Assembly (NCBI GenBank): GCA_902799765.1
Contig: CADCBZ010000012.1
Span: 1-64,000 of the forward strand
DNA: 64,000 bases
Reading direction: 5' to 3'
Origin: an uncultured Prevotellaceae bacterium
GTDB taxonomy: Bacteria > Bacteroidota > Bacteroidia > Bacteroidales > Bacteroidaceae
Each line of letters starts with the position of its first letter. Position 1 is the stretch's first letter. Below, in pieces: positions 17,627-25,660 of this stretch. Below the pieces are notes generated by a model that was not told the DNA's origin, searched no databases, and was given only the letters and a program-made list of their open reading frames with translations. Made by a program: the position numbers and the translations under genes.

Positions 17627-18514
17627 TCATGTTTGATCTATAAACCGTTGGAGGATATCCCCATATTCGTCGATACGCCGATCGCGCAAGAACGGCCACC
17701 AGCGTCGCACATCCTCTGAGTGCTGGAGGTCGAGTTCGATGATGATACTCTCTTCCTCGTTGCCGTCGGCCTCATAGACGATCTCTCCCTGAGGACCAGC
17801 GAGGAAGGAGGTACCCCAGAACTGGATACCCTCCGTCTGACCACTAGGATCAGGTTCGAAACCTACACGATTGACGGCCAGGACGGGGAGCCCGTTGGCA
17901 ACGGCATGGCCACGCATCACCGTCTGCCAGGCTCTGCGCTGGCGTTGTTGCTCTTCTGGTGTGTCGTTGGCAGCATAGCCGATGGCAGTGGGATAAATCA
18001 AAATCTCCGCCCCTTGAAGGGCCATCAGGCGCGCTGCCTCAGGATACCACTGGTCCCAGCACACCATCACGCCCAGACGACCTGCAGAGGTCTGAATGGG
18101 ATGGAACCCCAGATCGCCAGGGGTGAAGTAGAACTTCTCGTAGTAGGCAGGGTCATCAGGGATGTGCATCTTACGATAGATTCCTGCAATGGAACCGTCT
18201 TTCTCAAGAACGACAGCCGTGTTATGATAAAGTCCTGCAGCACGACGCTCAAAGAGGGATGTGACGATCACCACCCCAAACTGCTTGGCGAGTTCGCCAT
18301 AGAGCTTCGTAGAAGGTCCAGGGATGGGTTCTGCGAGGTCGAAGTTGTTTACATCTTCCACCTGACAGAAATACAGGGAGTTGTGAAGCTCCTGTAATAC
18401 AATCAGTTCCGCCCCACGTTTCGCAAGGTCGCTAATGCCTTCTGACAGACGCAGGATGTTCTGATGCAGATCTGCGCTATTGGCTTGTTGTAAGAATCCT
18501 ACTTTTATGGTCAT
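17627..18514 (-). CDS. aguB: N-carbamoylputrescine amidohydrolase
   Basis: This nitrilase-superfamily enzyme of 295 residues hydrolyses N-carbamoylputrescine to putrescine, CO2 and ammonia. The Glu-Lys-Cys triad is in VLQELHNSLYF, YRKMHIPDDPAYYEKFYFTPG and VMVCWDQWYPEAARLMAL. The start is ATG 18514 (MTIKVGFLQQ), which overlaps the stop of the upstream agmatine deiminase as ATGA. The pair therefore forms a two-gene, translationally coupled agmatine pathway. The ammonia released also fits the local nitrogen theme. Confidence 0.95.
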   Translation of the reverse strand: MTIKVGFLQQANSADLHQNILRLSEGISDLAKRGAELIVLQELHNSLYFCQVEDVNNFDLAEPIPGPSTKLYGELAKQFGVVIVTSLFERRAAGLYHNTAVVLEKDGSIAGIYRKMHIPDDPAYYEKFYFTPGDLGFHPIQTSAGRLGVMVCWDQWYPEAARLMALQGAEILIYPTAIGYAANDTPEEQQRQRRAWQTVMRGHAVANGLPVLAVNRVGFEPDPSGQTEGIQFWGTSFLAGPQGEIVYEADGNEEESIIIELDLQHSEDVRRWWPFLRDRRIDEYGDILQRFIDQT

Positions 18515-19485
18515 ATCTTTGGATATTGCATGGTGCAGCAATGGAGGCTGCCATGTTGTTTGATGATGCTACGACAATCGATGGGCACAATCTCGCGATC
18601 AGGGAAGGCCTCGCCAATCAGACGGAGGGCTTCTGCATCGAGATCAGGCTGGGCATAAGTGGGACAGAGTACGGCACCGTTGATAACCAGGAAGTTGGCA
18701 TATGTGGCAGGTAGGCGATAGTCCTCATCGTAGATGGCTCTTGGCATGGGGAGCTTCACCAGTTGATAAGGCTTGCCCTCGAGCGTGCGGAAAGTCTTGA
18801 GTTGTTCTTCCATCAGTTTCAGCTCTGCATACTGCTCATCGCCAGGGGCGTCACAACCCACATATAATAATATATCGTTCGGACAGATGCGCACCAGCGT
18901 GTCGATATGACCGTCAGTATCGTCGCCTGTCAGATTCCCATGATCGATCCAGAGGATGCGCTCAGCACAAAGCTCTTTCTTCAGGCGCGCCTCAATCTCA
19001 GCCTTCGTCATGGGCTGATTACGATGAGGTGCCAATAGGCAGCCGGTGGTGGTGAAGATCGTACCACGTCCATCGCTCTCGATAGAACCACCTTCCAGCA
19101 CGAAGTCGAGACAGTCCACGTATTCACCCTGAATGGCTCCCTGATCGTAGAGCATACGATTCAAGGCATTATCTTGTGAGGCAGGGAATTTCTCACCCCA
19201 GCCGTTGAAACAGAAGTCGAGTAATCGACGATGGCCCTGATCATCTACCAGTGAGATGAAACCGTGATCACGTGCCCATGTGTCGTCAGATTTTTCTCTA
19301 ACACTAATCAATTCTTCGCGCTTGCTTATTTCACGAGCCATTTCTTCATAAGTGGCAGTGATCTCTTCAAGCATCGGAGCCCAGTCTGTCTTGGCGTGCG
19401 GCCATGTGAGCTGCACACCCCATTGGGGTTCCCATTCGGCAGGTAAGCGCCACGCTGAAGCGTGAAGATTTGACTTATATTCCAT
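18511..19485 (-). CDS. aguA: Agmatine deiminase
   Basis: Agmatine deiminase (Agu/PAD family, 324 residues) converts agmatine to N-carbamoylputrescine. Recognisable motifs are MPAEWEPQWGV-like (LPAEWEPQWGVQLTWPH), the ARDHG/FNGWG region, LEGGSIESDGRGTIFTT, DHGNLTGDDTDGHID and the catalytic Cys in SLHCCTMQYP at the C-terminus. Start ATG 19485 was chosen because upstream in-frame sequence crosses the promoter. The leader would be only about 7 nt. Confidence 0.95.
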   Translation of the reverse strand: MEYKSNLHASAWRLPAEWEPQWGVQLTWPHAKTDWAPMLEEITATYEEMAREISKREELISVREKSDDTWARDHGFISLVDDQGHRRLLDFCFNGWGEKFPASQDNALNRMLYDQGAIQGEYVDCLDFVLEGGSIESDGRGTIFTTTGCLLAPHRNQPMTKAEIEARLKKELCAERILWIDHGNLTGDDTDGHIDTLVRICPNDILLYVGCDAPGDEQYAELKLMEEQLKTFRTLEGKPYQLVKLPMPRAIYDEDYRLPATYANFLVINGAVLCPTYAQPDLDAEALRLIGEAFPDREIVPIDCRSIIKQHGSLHCCTMQYPKI

Positions 19486-19564
19486 ATTTTGGGTGCAAAG
19501 GTAGTAAAAAATCTCTATTATTAATGAGCAATTATCCTTTTTTTTGTAACTTTGCACCCAAAAT
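19486..19564. promoter_or_regulatory. Divergent promoters inside a 15-bp perfect inverted repeat
   Basis: TACCTTTG (minus, 19496-19503) serves aguA and TAACTTTG (plus, 19547-19554) serves the ABC gene. ATTTTGGGTGCAAAG at 19486-19500 is the exact reverse complement of 19550-19564, so the two transcripts begin with the same sequence. The repeat may be a shared operator or just convergent -7 context. Confidence 0.65.
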
Positions 19565-19571
19565 TCTGACG

Positions 19572-20159
19572 ATGTTAGAAGCAAAGAACATAACGATAGC
19601 TGTGGGGGAACGGGTGCTGGCAGAGAACTTGTCGTTCATTGCCAACGATGGCGAACTGACCTGTATCACAGGGGCTTCAGCCTCAGGAAAGACCACACTG
19701 CTCCGTACGCTAATGGGCTTCCTACCTGTGAAGTCTGGCTTCGTCAGTGTGGATGGTGAGCTGTTGACCATCTATTCCTCTCATGCGTTTCGCGAGATGA
19801 TGGTGTATCTGCCTCAGGATGTGCAGACGTTAGGTCTTCAACTGGAAGAACCTGAGGCTACGCAGGTTGAGGCCGACGACTATGCCGTGTGGAATGAGGT
19901 GCTGCCCAGCGTGGAGATAGCTCAGCCCAGGGCGCCTCTGACAACTGACGAGATTGTGCTGCTGGCAACGAAGACTTTAGAGGAGAGTGCCGATAAGCCT
20001 ATCGTGATTGCTGATGAGCCTACGGCCTTGTTGTCATCAGAGCAGGGCTACCAGCTGATGCAACTGTTACAGCAACAGGCAGAACAAGGGAAAACGGTTG
20101 TCATTGCCAGTAGTGATCCGATGGTGCTTGAACGTGCCAATCAAATAATCAAAATCTGA
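19572..20159 (+). CDS. ABC transporter ATP-binding protein, FetA/YbbL-like
   Basis: This 195-residue ABC ATPase has Walker A in ITGASASGKTTLL and Walker B in PIVIADEPTALL, and a Q-loop-like MVYLPQDV. No LSGGQ signature is visible where it should lie (around PLTTDEIVLLATKTLEE), so the protein is atypically short and divergent; ATP hydrolysis may need a partner or be altered. The start is ATG 19572 after the TAACTTTG box. The permease gene follows 9 bp later, as in FetAB, which exports iron in E. coli; substrate assignment here is only by analogy. Confidence 0.8.
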   Translation: MLEAKNITIAVGERVLAENLSFIANDGELTCITGASASGKTTLLRTLMGFLPVKSGFVSVDGELLTIYSSHAFREMMVYLPQDVQTLGLQLEEPEATQVEADDYAVWNEVLPSVEIAQPRAPLTTDEIVLLATKTLEESADKPIVIADEPTALLSSEQGYQLMQLLQQQAEQGKTVVIASSDPMVLERANQIIKI

Positions 20160-20168
20160 TTTGAATCG

Positions 20169-21665
20169 ATGAATAGTAGTCTGATAATACATGCGATATG
20201 TGGGTTGCTTCTGCTGGTGATTCCTGCAGGTGTACTCTATCTATGGGACAAGAAACTGTTGCGTAATTTTGGTGTGGCGATAGCCAGGATGATAGGTCAG
20301 CTGTTGGTGGTCTGTCTGATGGTATGGGCACTCCTCCGTTTCGACTCGATGGCCCTCAATTTGGGGTGGTTGGTGCTGATTGCCTGTTATACGGCTGTGG
20401 TGGTGTTGATCCGTCTGAAACTCGACGTGAAGCGTTTCTTGTTGCCTGTCGTGGCAGGTCAGCTGGTAGGTACGTTATTGCCTGGTTTCTATTTGCGTCT
20501 GACCGTATTACCGTTAGATCAGAGTCTCTATGCCACGTGGTTTGTGCCTGTGATGGCATTGTTGGCAGGTCATACGACTGCCAGTCAGATCCGTGGATTG
20601 GGTACTTATTTTTCAGCTCTGAAGGTGGATGAACAAGAATATGAGTATCGTCGTGGTAATGGTAAAAATCATCTGCAGGCACTCATCCCGTTTGTGAAGC
20701 GTTCCGTACAGTCGATTCTCTCGCCTGCGTCTGCCAATCTCTCCGTGATGGGGCTGTTTACGATGCCGTTGTTGCTCTGTGGTATGCTTCTGGCAGGGAT
20801 GGAGACGCTTTCTGCCTTTGTGGTGATGCTGTCGCTGACGTCGGCCTGTGTGGCAGCTTCAGTACTGTCGCTCATCGTGAGTCTCTGGCTCAGTGACGGA
20901 AAGCTCTTCGATCAGTTCGGAAAGCTGACGTTGATGGTAGCGATGCTGTTGGTGAGTGTGTCCTGTGAAGCCCAGACCAAGCAGACGTTGATGTATGAAT
21001 TGCCTGCCCCTCTGAAAGACCGTCCTGAACAGATTCTGCAGCGTAAGGGTTATACCACTTCCTACAATCGTGACACGAAGAATCCCAACTGGGTGGCGTG
21101 GCATCTCACCAGGGAGCATACGAGAGGTCAGAATCAGCGTAAGCAGATGATGTTTACAGAGGATCTGGATGTGAAGCCCAGAGCCACGAACAACGATTAT
21201 TACAACTCGCGTTTCGACAGAGGTCACATGTGTCCTGCTGGCGATAATAAGTGGGATAAGGAGGCGATGGCGCAGTCATTCCTCTTCACGAACATCTGTC
21301 CGCAGAACCATGGACTCAATAAATACGAGTGGAACGATCTTGAGATCAAGTGCCGTGATTGGGCAAGGGAATACGGGGCGATCGACATCGTCTGCGGACC
21401 TATCTACGATTCTCAGAATCTGCGTACCATTGGTAAGAACAAGGTGTGGGTGCCTGTGGCGTTCTTCAAGGTAGTGCTTTGTAGGAAGGGGGGAACTAAA
21501 GCTATCGGCTTCATCTATCGCAACGAGGGTAAGCGTCAGACCCTGCAACAGGCCGTCAGGACGGTGGATGAAGTGGAGGCGCTGACAGGGATCGATTTCT
21601 TCCCAGCACTCGATGATGCGACGGAGAACAGAATCGAGGCCAGCGCCCAGTTGGATGATTGGTGA
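20169..21665 (+). CDS. FetB-like permease fused to a DNA/RNA non-specific endonuclease
   Basis: One 498-residue frame joins two proteins. Residues 1-250 are a UPF0014/FetB-type permease with several hydrophobic helices and the VPVMALLAGHTTASQIRG region. Residues about 270-498 are a NUC1-type DNA/RNA endonuclease with DRGHMCPAGDN (350-360), whose His is the catalytic base, and NICPQNHGLNKYEWNDLE. The joint LTLMVAMLLVSVSCEAQ (253-269) looks like the signal peptide of a once separate secreted nuclease, with an internal ATG at 20934. Either it is a real membrane-tethered nuclease or a deletion removed the permease stop and nuclease start. Confidence 0.8.
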   Translation: MNSSLIIHAICGLLLLVIPAGVLYLWDKKLLRNFGVAIARMIGQLLVVCLMVWALLRFDSMALNLGWLVLIACYTAVVVLIRLKLDVKRFLLPVVAGQLVGTLLPGFYLRLTVLPLDQSLYATWFVPVMALLAGHTTASQIRGLGTYFSALKVDEQEYEYRRGNGKNHLQALIPFVKRSVQSILSPASANLSVMGLFTMPLLLCGMLLAGMETLSAFVVMLSLTSACVAASVLSLIVSLWLSDGKLFDQFGKLTLMVAMLLVSVSCEAQTKQTLMYELPAPLKDRPEQILQRKGYTTSYNRDTKNPNWVAWHLTREHTRGQNQRKQMMFTEDLDVKPRATNNDYYNSRFDRGHMCPAGDNKWDKEAMAQSFLFTNICPQNHGLNKYEWNDLEIKCRDWAREYGAIDIVCGPIYDSQNLRTIGKNKVWVPVAFFKVVLCRKGGTKAIGFIYRNEGKRQTLQQAVRTVDEVEALTGIDFFPALDDATENRIEASAQLDDW

Positions 21666-21693
21666 AAAGTTAAAAACGTTTAATAAATCAAAG

Positions 21694-21720
21694 AGCCGGG
21701 ACTGAGTCTCGGCTTTTCTT
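21694..21720 (+). terminator. Intrinsic terminator after the permease-nuclease gene
   Basis: AGCCGGGAC (21694-21702), loop TGA and GTCTCGGCT (21706-21714) form a 9-bp stem with one wobble, followed by TTTTCTTT. Confidence 0.85.
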
Positions 21721-21722
21721 TG

Positions 21723-21730
21723 TAATTTTG
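21723..21730 (+). promoter_or_regulatory. -7 box directly before the nif3 start
   Basis: TAATTTTG overlaps the terminator tail and lies 4 bp before the GTG start at 21735, so transcription would begin at or next to the start codon (leaderless). Confidence 0.55.
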
Positions 21731-21734
21731 CAGC

Positions 21735-22459
21735 GTGAAAATTAAGGAGGTATTGTGCGCCCTTGAACAATTCGCGCCTCTGCCCCTGCAGGAAAGTTGG
21801 GATAATGCTGGCTTGCAGGTAGGATTGAGGCTAGACAGAAGGGGTGCAATCTGATTGTGTCCCATCATCCGTTGCTGTTTCGTGGACTAAAGACCATCAG
21901 CGATCTTACGGATGTCCAGCGTACTGTCAGAAAGGCCATCCAACAGGATATCTGTGTGGTCTCCATGCATACGAACATGGATAACGCCAAAGGTGGTGTG
22001 AACTTCCGTATCGCCCAGAAACTGGAGCTAAAGGAGGTGGCGTTCTTTGCCTCGAAGACCGTTGATGGGATTGAGGCTGGCAGTGGTGTGATTGGTACGC
22101 TGCCTGAGGCGATGGCATCAGATGACTTCGTGATTGAGGTGAAGAAGACCTTCGATGTGGAGTGTGCCAGATGTAATCAGTTGTTGCAACGTCCTATCAA
22201 AAAGGTGGCGATCTGTGGTGGTGCAGGTGATTTCCTGCTCGACGACGCTGTGAAGGCTGGAGCTGATGCCTTTATTACGGGTGAGATGCATTATCACCAG
22301 TATTTCGGCTACGAACAACAGATACAAATCTGTGTCATCGGCCACTACGAGAGTGAACAATTCACTGCAGAGGTGTTTCAGGAGATTATCCAGCAGCAAT
22401 GCCCTGGGGTGAAGACGGTGATTGCAGAGACAAATACGAATCCGATATTATATTTTTAA
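21735..22459 (+). pseudogene. Nif3-like dinuclear metal-centre protein, broken by an internal deletion
   Basis: Frame 1 starts at GTG 21735 with the normal N-terminus (KIKEVL...PLQESWDNAGLQVGL) and stops at 21852-21854 after 39 residues. The remainder (EARQKGCNLIVSHHPLLFRGLKTI to the end at 22459) is in a second frame. Family members have roughly 25-30 residues between GLQVG and GCNLIVSHHP that are absent here, so a deletion near 21825-21840 both removed codons and shifted frame. The metal ligands in SHHP and the C-terminal GGAGDFLLDDA...GEMHYHQYF look intact. The adjacent zinc-ribbon coiled-coil gene is its usual neighbour. Confidence 0.85.
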
Positions 22460-22471
22460 ACGTAAAGAATT

Positions 22472-23323
22472 ATGGCAAAGAAAGATCCTACAGATTTGAC
22501 TGTGGAAGAGAAGCTGAAGACACTTTTCCAGCTTCAGGCTGCGCTCTCGGCTATTGACGAGAAGCGTGCACTGAGAGGTGAGTTGCCTCTTGAAGTTCAG
22601 GACTTGGAAGATGAGATCGCAGGTCTGACCACTCGTGTTGAGAAGATCCAGAATGAGATTGCTGAGTTCCAGCGCGCCATCACCCAGAAGAAGGGCGAGA
22701 TCGTTGAGGCTGAGACTAGTGTGGCTCGTTATAAGAGTCAGCTCGACGAGGTGAAGAACAACCGTGAATACGACACACTGAGCAAGGAGATTGAATTCCA
22801 GACGCTGGAAATAGAGCTCTGCAACAAGAAGATCCGCGAGGCCAATGCCCGTATTCAGGATAAGAAGAATGAGCTGCAGGCAAATGAAGAGGTGATCGCT
22901 GAGCGTCAGAGTGATCTGGATATGAAGAAGTCTGAGCTTGAAGAGATTATGACTGAGACCCGTGCAGAGGAAGATAAGCTGAAGGAAAAGGTGAAGGATC
23001 TGGAGTCTAAAATTGAGACTCGTCTGCTCACTTCTTTCAAGCGTATCCGTAAGAATGCCCGCAACGGTCTGGGTATCGTCTATGTACAGCGTGATGCCTG
23101 TGGTGGTTGCTTCAACAAGATCCCGCCCCAGCGTCAGCTTGACATCAAGATGCACAAGAAGATCATTGTCTGCGAGTACTGCGGACGTATCATGATTGAT
23201 CCTGAGTTGGCTGGTGTGAAGATCGACAAGACCACTGGCGAGGAGAAGAAAACCACCCGTAAGCGCGCTATCCGTAAGTCGGCTTCTTCAAAGAAGACAA
23301 CGGATGCCAGCGATATGGAGTAA
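22472..23323 (+). CDS. Coiled-coil zinc-ribbon protein (C4-type, DUF164-like)
   Basis: The 283-residue protein has a long coiled coil (about residues 30-190, rich in EI/KK heptads such as IQNEIAEFQRAITQKKGEIVEAE), followed by a C4 zinc ribbon CGGC...CEYC (about 210-245) and a basic Lys/Arg/Thr tail. The family is widespread, binds nucleic acid in some members, and is commonly next to Nif3 in Bacteroidetes, as here (12 bp apart). The molecular role is not settled. Length and motifs are normal. Confidence 0.85.
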   Translation: MAKKDPTDLTVEEKLKTLFQLQAALSAIDEKRALRGELPLEVQDLEDEIAGLTTRVEKIQNEIAEFQRAITQKKGEIVEAETSVARYKSQLDEVKNNREYDTLSKEIEFQTLEIELCNKKIREANARIQDKKNELQANEEVIAERQSDLDMKKSELEEIMTETRAEEDKLKEKVKDLESKIETRLLTSFKRIRKNARNGLGIVYVQRDACGGCFNKIPPQRQLDIKMHKKIIVCEYCGRIMIDPELAGVKIDKTTGEEKKTTRKRAIRKSASSKKTTDASDME

Positions 23324-23326
23324 TAG

Positions 23327-23776
23327 TCAGAGAATTTCGTAGTCTGGGATGGCCTCCAAGAAGATGTAACGCTGGGTTGCGTAATCCATCTTGCAACAGT
23401 AGTGCTGGAGTCCGTTGCTGACTATCAGATAATCCACTTTCAGCAGAAGATTGTAGACCGAAATCTGGTCGAAGGTCTTCTGCTGAAGTTGTATAGTAGG
23501 GGCTTTGTACTCGATGATCATGCGAGGCATAGCCTCTTTATTATATAATAAGGTATCACAGCGCAGACGTTTCTCACCAATCTTCAGTTCCACCTCGTTA
23601 GCCAGTAATCCCTTGGGGTAGCCTTTATGCTCCACTAAGAAGTGTACAAAATGCTGGCGCACCCATTCCTCAGGCGTCAAGGCGACGTATTTTCGACGCA
23701 AAAAGTCGAAAATCTGCCGTTTTTCACCCTTCTCAGTGATTTTTATCGGGTATGGAGGTAGGTTTAATCGATACAT
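23327..23776 (-). CDS. Type I restriction R-subunit N-terminus-like (HSDR_N_2) nuclease-fold protein
   Basis: The 149-residue protein starts at ATG 23776 (MYRLNLPPYP). It contains a PD-(D/E)xK-like core: ALTPEEWVRQHFVHFL, KRLRCDTLLYN with an Asp, and RMIIEYKAP with the E-x-K pair. It is a stand-alone copy of the HsdR N-terminal fold, widespread in Bacteroidetes, without helicase or methylase partners in this window. It could be a small nuclease of unknown role rather than part of a restriction system. It is divergent from holA. Confidence 0.8.
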   Translation of the reverse strand: MYRLNLPPYPIKITEKGEKRQIFDFLRRKYVALTPEEWVRQHFVHFLVEHKGYPKGLLANEVELKIGEKRLRCDTLLYNKEAMPRMIIEYKAPTIQLQQKTFDQISVYNLLLKVDYLIVSNGLQHYCCKMDYATQRYIFLEAIPDYEIL

Positions 23777-23781
23777 TTTAT

Positions 23782-23789
23782 TATCTTTG
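23782..23789 (+). promoter_or_regulatory. -7 box of holA
   Basis: TATCTTTG matches TAnnTTTG and would give a leader of about 33 nt for holA. Confidence 0.6.
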
Positions 23790-23826
23790 TACCCGCAAAA
23801 GTACAAATAATATTCGAAAAATCATC

Positions 23827-24855
23827 ATGGCAGAAGCAAAAAATGTCACTTTCGATAGTATCATGGCCGATTTGAAGGCTCGGAAGTTCGTTCCCCTCTA
23901 TTATCTGATGGGGGATGAGCCTTATTATATCGACCGTATTGCCGACTATATCGCTGAGCATGTATTGCAGCCTGAGGAGCGCGATTTCAACCAGTCTGTG
24001 CTCTTCGGATCCGATGTGACAGCAGCTCAGATTGCCGATGCAGCCCGTCGTTATCCCATGATGGCCGAATATCAGGTATTGATAGTGAAAGAGGCTCAGA
24101 ACGTGAAGCAGACGGAGGCTCTGGAGAAGTATTTCAAGTCGCCGATGCCTTCTACCATTCTTGTGATGTGCCATAAAAACGGTACTGTAGATGGTAGAAA
24201 ACGCGAATATATGAAGGCTATTCAGAGTGCTGGCGTGCTGTTTGAGAGCAAAAAACTGCGCGATCGCGACCTGCCTGCCTTCATTGAGGACTATCTGAAG
24301 CGTCGTGAGGTGAGTATAGACCACAAATCTACGCAGATGATAGCTGATAATATCGGTTCTGATCTCAGCAGACTGACAGGAGAGCTGGATAAAGTGATTC
24401 TCGCACTGCCTGAAGACCATAAAAAGGTGACGCCACAGGTGGTTGAAGATCAAATTGGTGTCAGTAAGGAGTTCAATGGCTACGAATTACGTGATGCTAT
24501 TGTGAACAGAAACGTGTTTAAGGCCAATCAGATCATTAAATATTTCGATGAAAATCCCAAATCGGGTGGTTTATATTCTTTTTTACCTTTGCTTTTTAAT
24601 TATTTCCAAAATTTGATGATAGCATACTATGCTCCAAACAACCAGAGTCAGGAGAGGGTAGCGGAGTTTTTGGAAATCAAACAACCCTGGGCTGCGAAGG
24701 AGTACATGACAGGTATGAGGAACTACTCTGGCATGAAGGTGATGCAGATCATTTCGAAGCTTCGCGAGATCGATGCAAAAAGTAAAGGATTGGATAATCC
24801 AAATACGCCTCCAGGGGAGTTGATGAAGGAATTAATTTTTTACATTTTGCACTAA
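23827..24855 (+). CDS. holA: DNA polymerase III subunit delta
   Basis: The 342-residue protein is the clamp-loader delta subunit, which opens the beta clamp. FVPLYYLMGDEPYYIDRI, the motif containing the family's (degenerate) nucleotide-binding start, opens the protein, followed by RRYPMMAEYQVLIVKEAQNV, SDLSRLTGELDKVIL and IGVSKEFNGYELRDAI. The length is normal. Start ATG 23827 follows a TATCTTTG box. An intrinsic terminator lies 68 bp past the stop. Confidence 0.93.
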   Translation: MAEAKNVTFDSIMADLKARKFVPLYYLMGDEPYYIDRIADYIAEHVLQPEERDFNQSVLFGSDVTAAQIADAARRYPMMAEYQVLIVKEAQNVKQTEALEKYFKSPMPSTILVMCHKNGTVDGRKREYMKAIQSAGVLFESKKLRDRDLPAFIEDYLKRREVSIDHKSTQMIADNIGSDLSRLTGELDKVILALPEDHKKVTPQVVEDQIGVSKEFNGYELRDAIVNRNVFKANQIIKYFDENPKSGGLYSFLPLLFNYFQNLMIAYYAPNNQSQERVAEFLEIKQPWAAKEYMTGMRNYSGMKVMQIISKLREIDAKSKGLDNPNTPPGELMKELIFYILH

Positions 24856-24923
24856 TTATTAGCTCTATTTTCTCTGCACTTTTTCAAAATGCTACTTTTC
24901 CAGCTCTAGAATTTCTTAAAAAT

Positions 24924-24947
24924 GCGCTTTTCAGGAGCGCTTTTTTT
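24924..24947 (+). terminator. Intrinsic terminator of holA
   Basis: GCGCT (24924-24928), a 7-nt loop and AGCGC (24936-24940) followed by seven T residues. Confidence 0.8.
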
Positions 24948-25155
24948 AGCCCCAAATGCCTGATAGGGCAGGGGTTTTGAGCGTTTTTTACCCCCTCAAA
25001 ACTCGCTTTTTTATAGCTTACCTGCCTATCGTCCAGAATTTGCGAAAAATGACCAAATTTCACCTGGTAATACCCCTAAAATTTGGTGTTAACATTCTTT
25101 TTGGTTTTGTTTTTCGTATTCGTGTTTCTAAATCTAAAAACGGAATAGGGCGTAA

Positions 25156-25195
25156 TTCATGTTTTAAAACTAAAATTCACAACTTAAAACATGAA
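25156..25195. repeat. 12-bp perfect inverted repeat
   Basis: TTCATGTTTTAA (25156-25167) and TTAAAACATGAA (25184-25195) are exact reverse complements separated by 16 bp, inside the AT-rich region before the XRE regulator. It could be an operator or an RNA hairpin. Confidence 0.75.
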
Positions 25196-25206
25196 ATACC
25201 CAGATT

Positions 25207-25224
25207 ATATACAAGTTTGTATAT
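25207..25224. repeat. Palindrome ATATACAA-GT-TTGTATAT
   Basis: Two 8-bp arms with a 2-bp spacer give an operator-sized dyad of the kind HTH_3 regulators bind. It lies about 375 bp before the XRE promoter. Confidence 0.65.
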
Positions 25225-25576
25225 CTAAATATTTAGGTTTTAAATTTTAAATTCAACAATATGCATCAATGTGTTCGTGTTATAAGTATGCGGGATTCAG
25301 AGATTTACACATTTTACTTAGAAATACCTTTTGCGTTTCCGGCCTTTTATAAACCAGAATGATGTATATGCGGGAAATGAGATTTCCTAAGTTATAATTA
25401 TCTTATTAAAAGCCAGTTTATTATAAAATCCTGCTGAATAAACGCTTTGTAAGGATTTGCTTGTGTAAATTTGGGTTTATGATTTCAAAGCCTTGTTTTT
25501 GGGTTTCTGATTTAAGAATTTGAAATTCTAAAAACACAAATCAAAAGTTTAAAAAACTAAATTCTCTCTACATTTC

Positions 25577-25607
25577 TTGTGTATTTCAAAAATTTGATTT
25601 ACCTTTG
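25577..25607 (+). promoter_or_regulatory. Promoter of the XRE regulator gene
   Basis: TTG at 25577-25579 and TACCTTTG at 25600-25607, 20 bp apart, fit the Bacteroidetes consensus. The leader of about 50 nt contains GGCCATTTTGGCC, a small hairpin before the start codon. Confidence 0.65.
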
Positions 25608-25660
25608 TAAACAGAACAAAAAATGGCCATTTTGGCCCTTATTTATCATCATTAGTAGCA

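Larger units (their letters stand above)
24948..25599. other. Long AT-rich non-coding stretch with several dyads
   Basis: No credible gene is found in this interval. It is markedly AT-rich against its neighbours. It holds a long imperfect hairpin (GATAGGGCAGG at 24962-24972 with CCTGCCTATC at 25021-25030, enclosing TTTTGAG/CTCAAAA), an ACCAAATTT/AAATTTGGT pair around 25044-25091, and the two dyads listed separately. It precedes an XRE regulator, so it may contain operators or an untranslated RNA. Nothing proves transcription. Confidence 0.5.

Noticed and set aside
22448..23155. Leu-rich antisense frame of 235 codons
   Set aside because: It mirrors the coiled-coil gene on the other strand; the reverse complement of Glu/Lys/Gln codons gives Leu/Phe.
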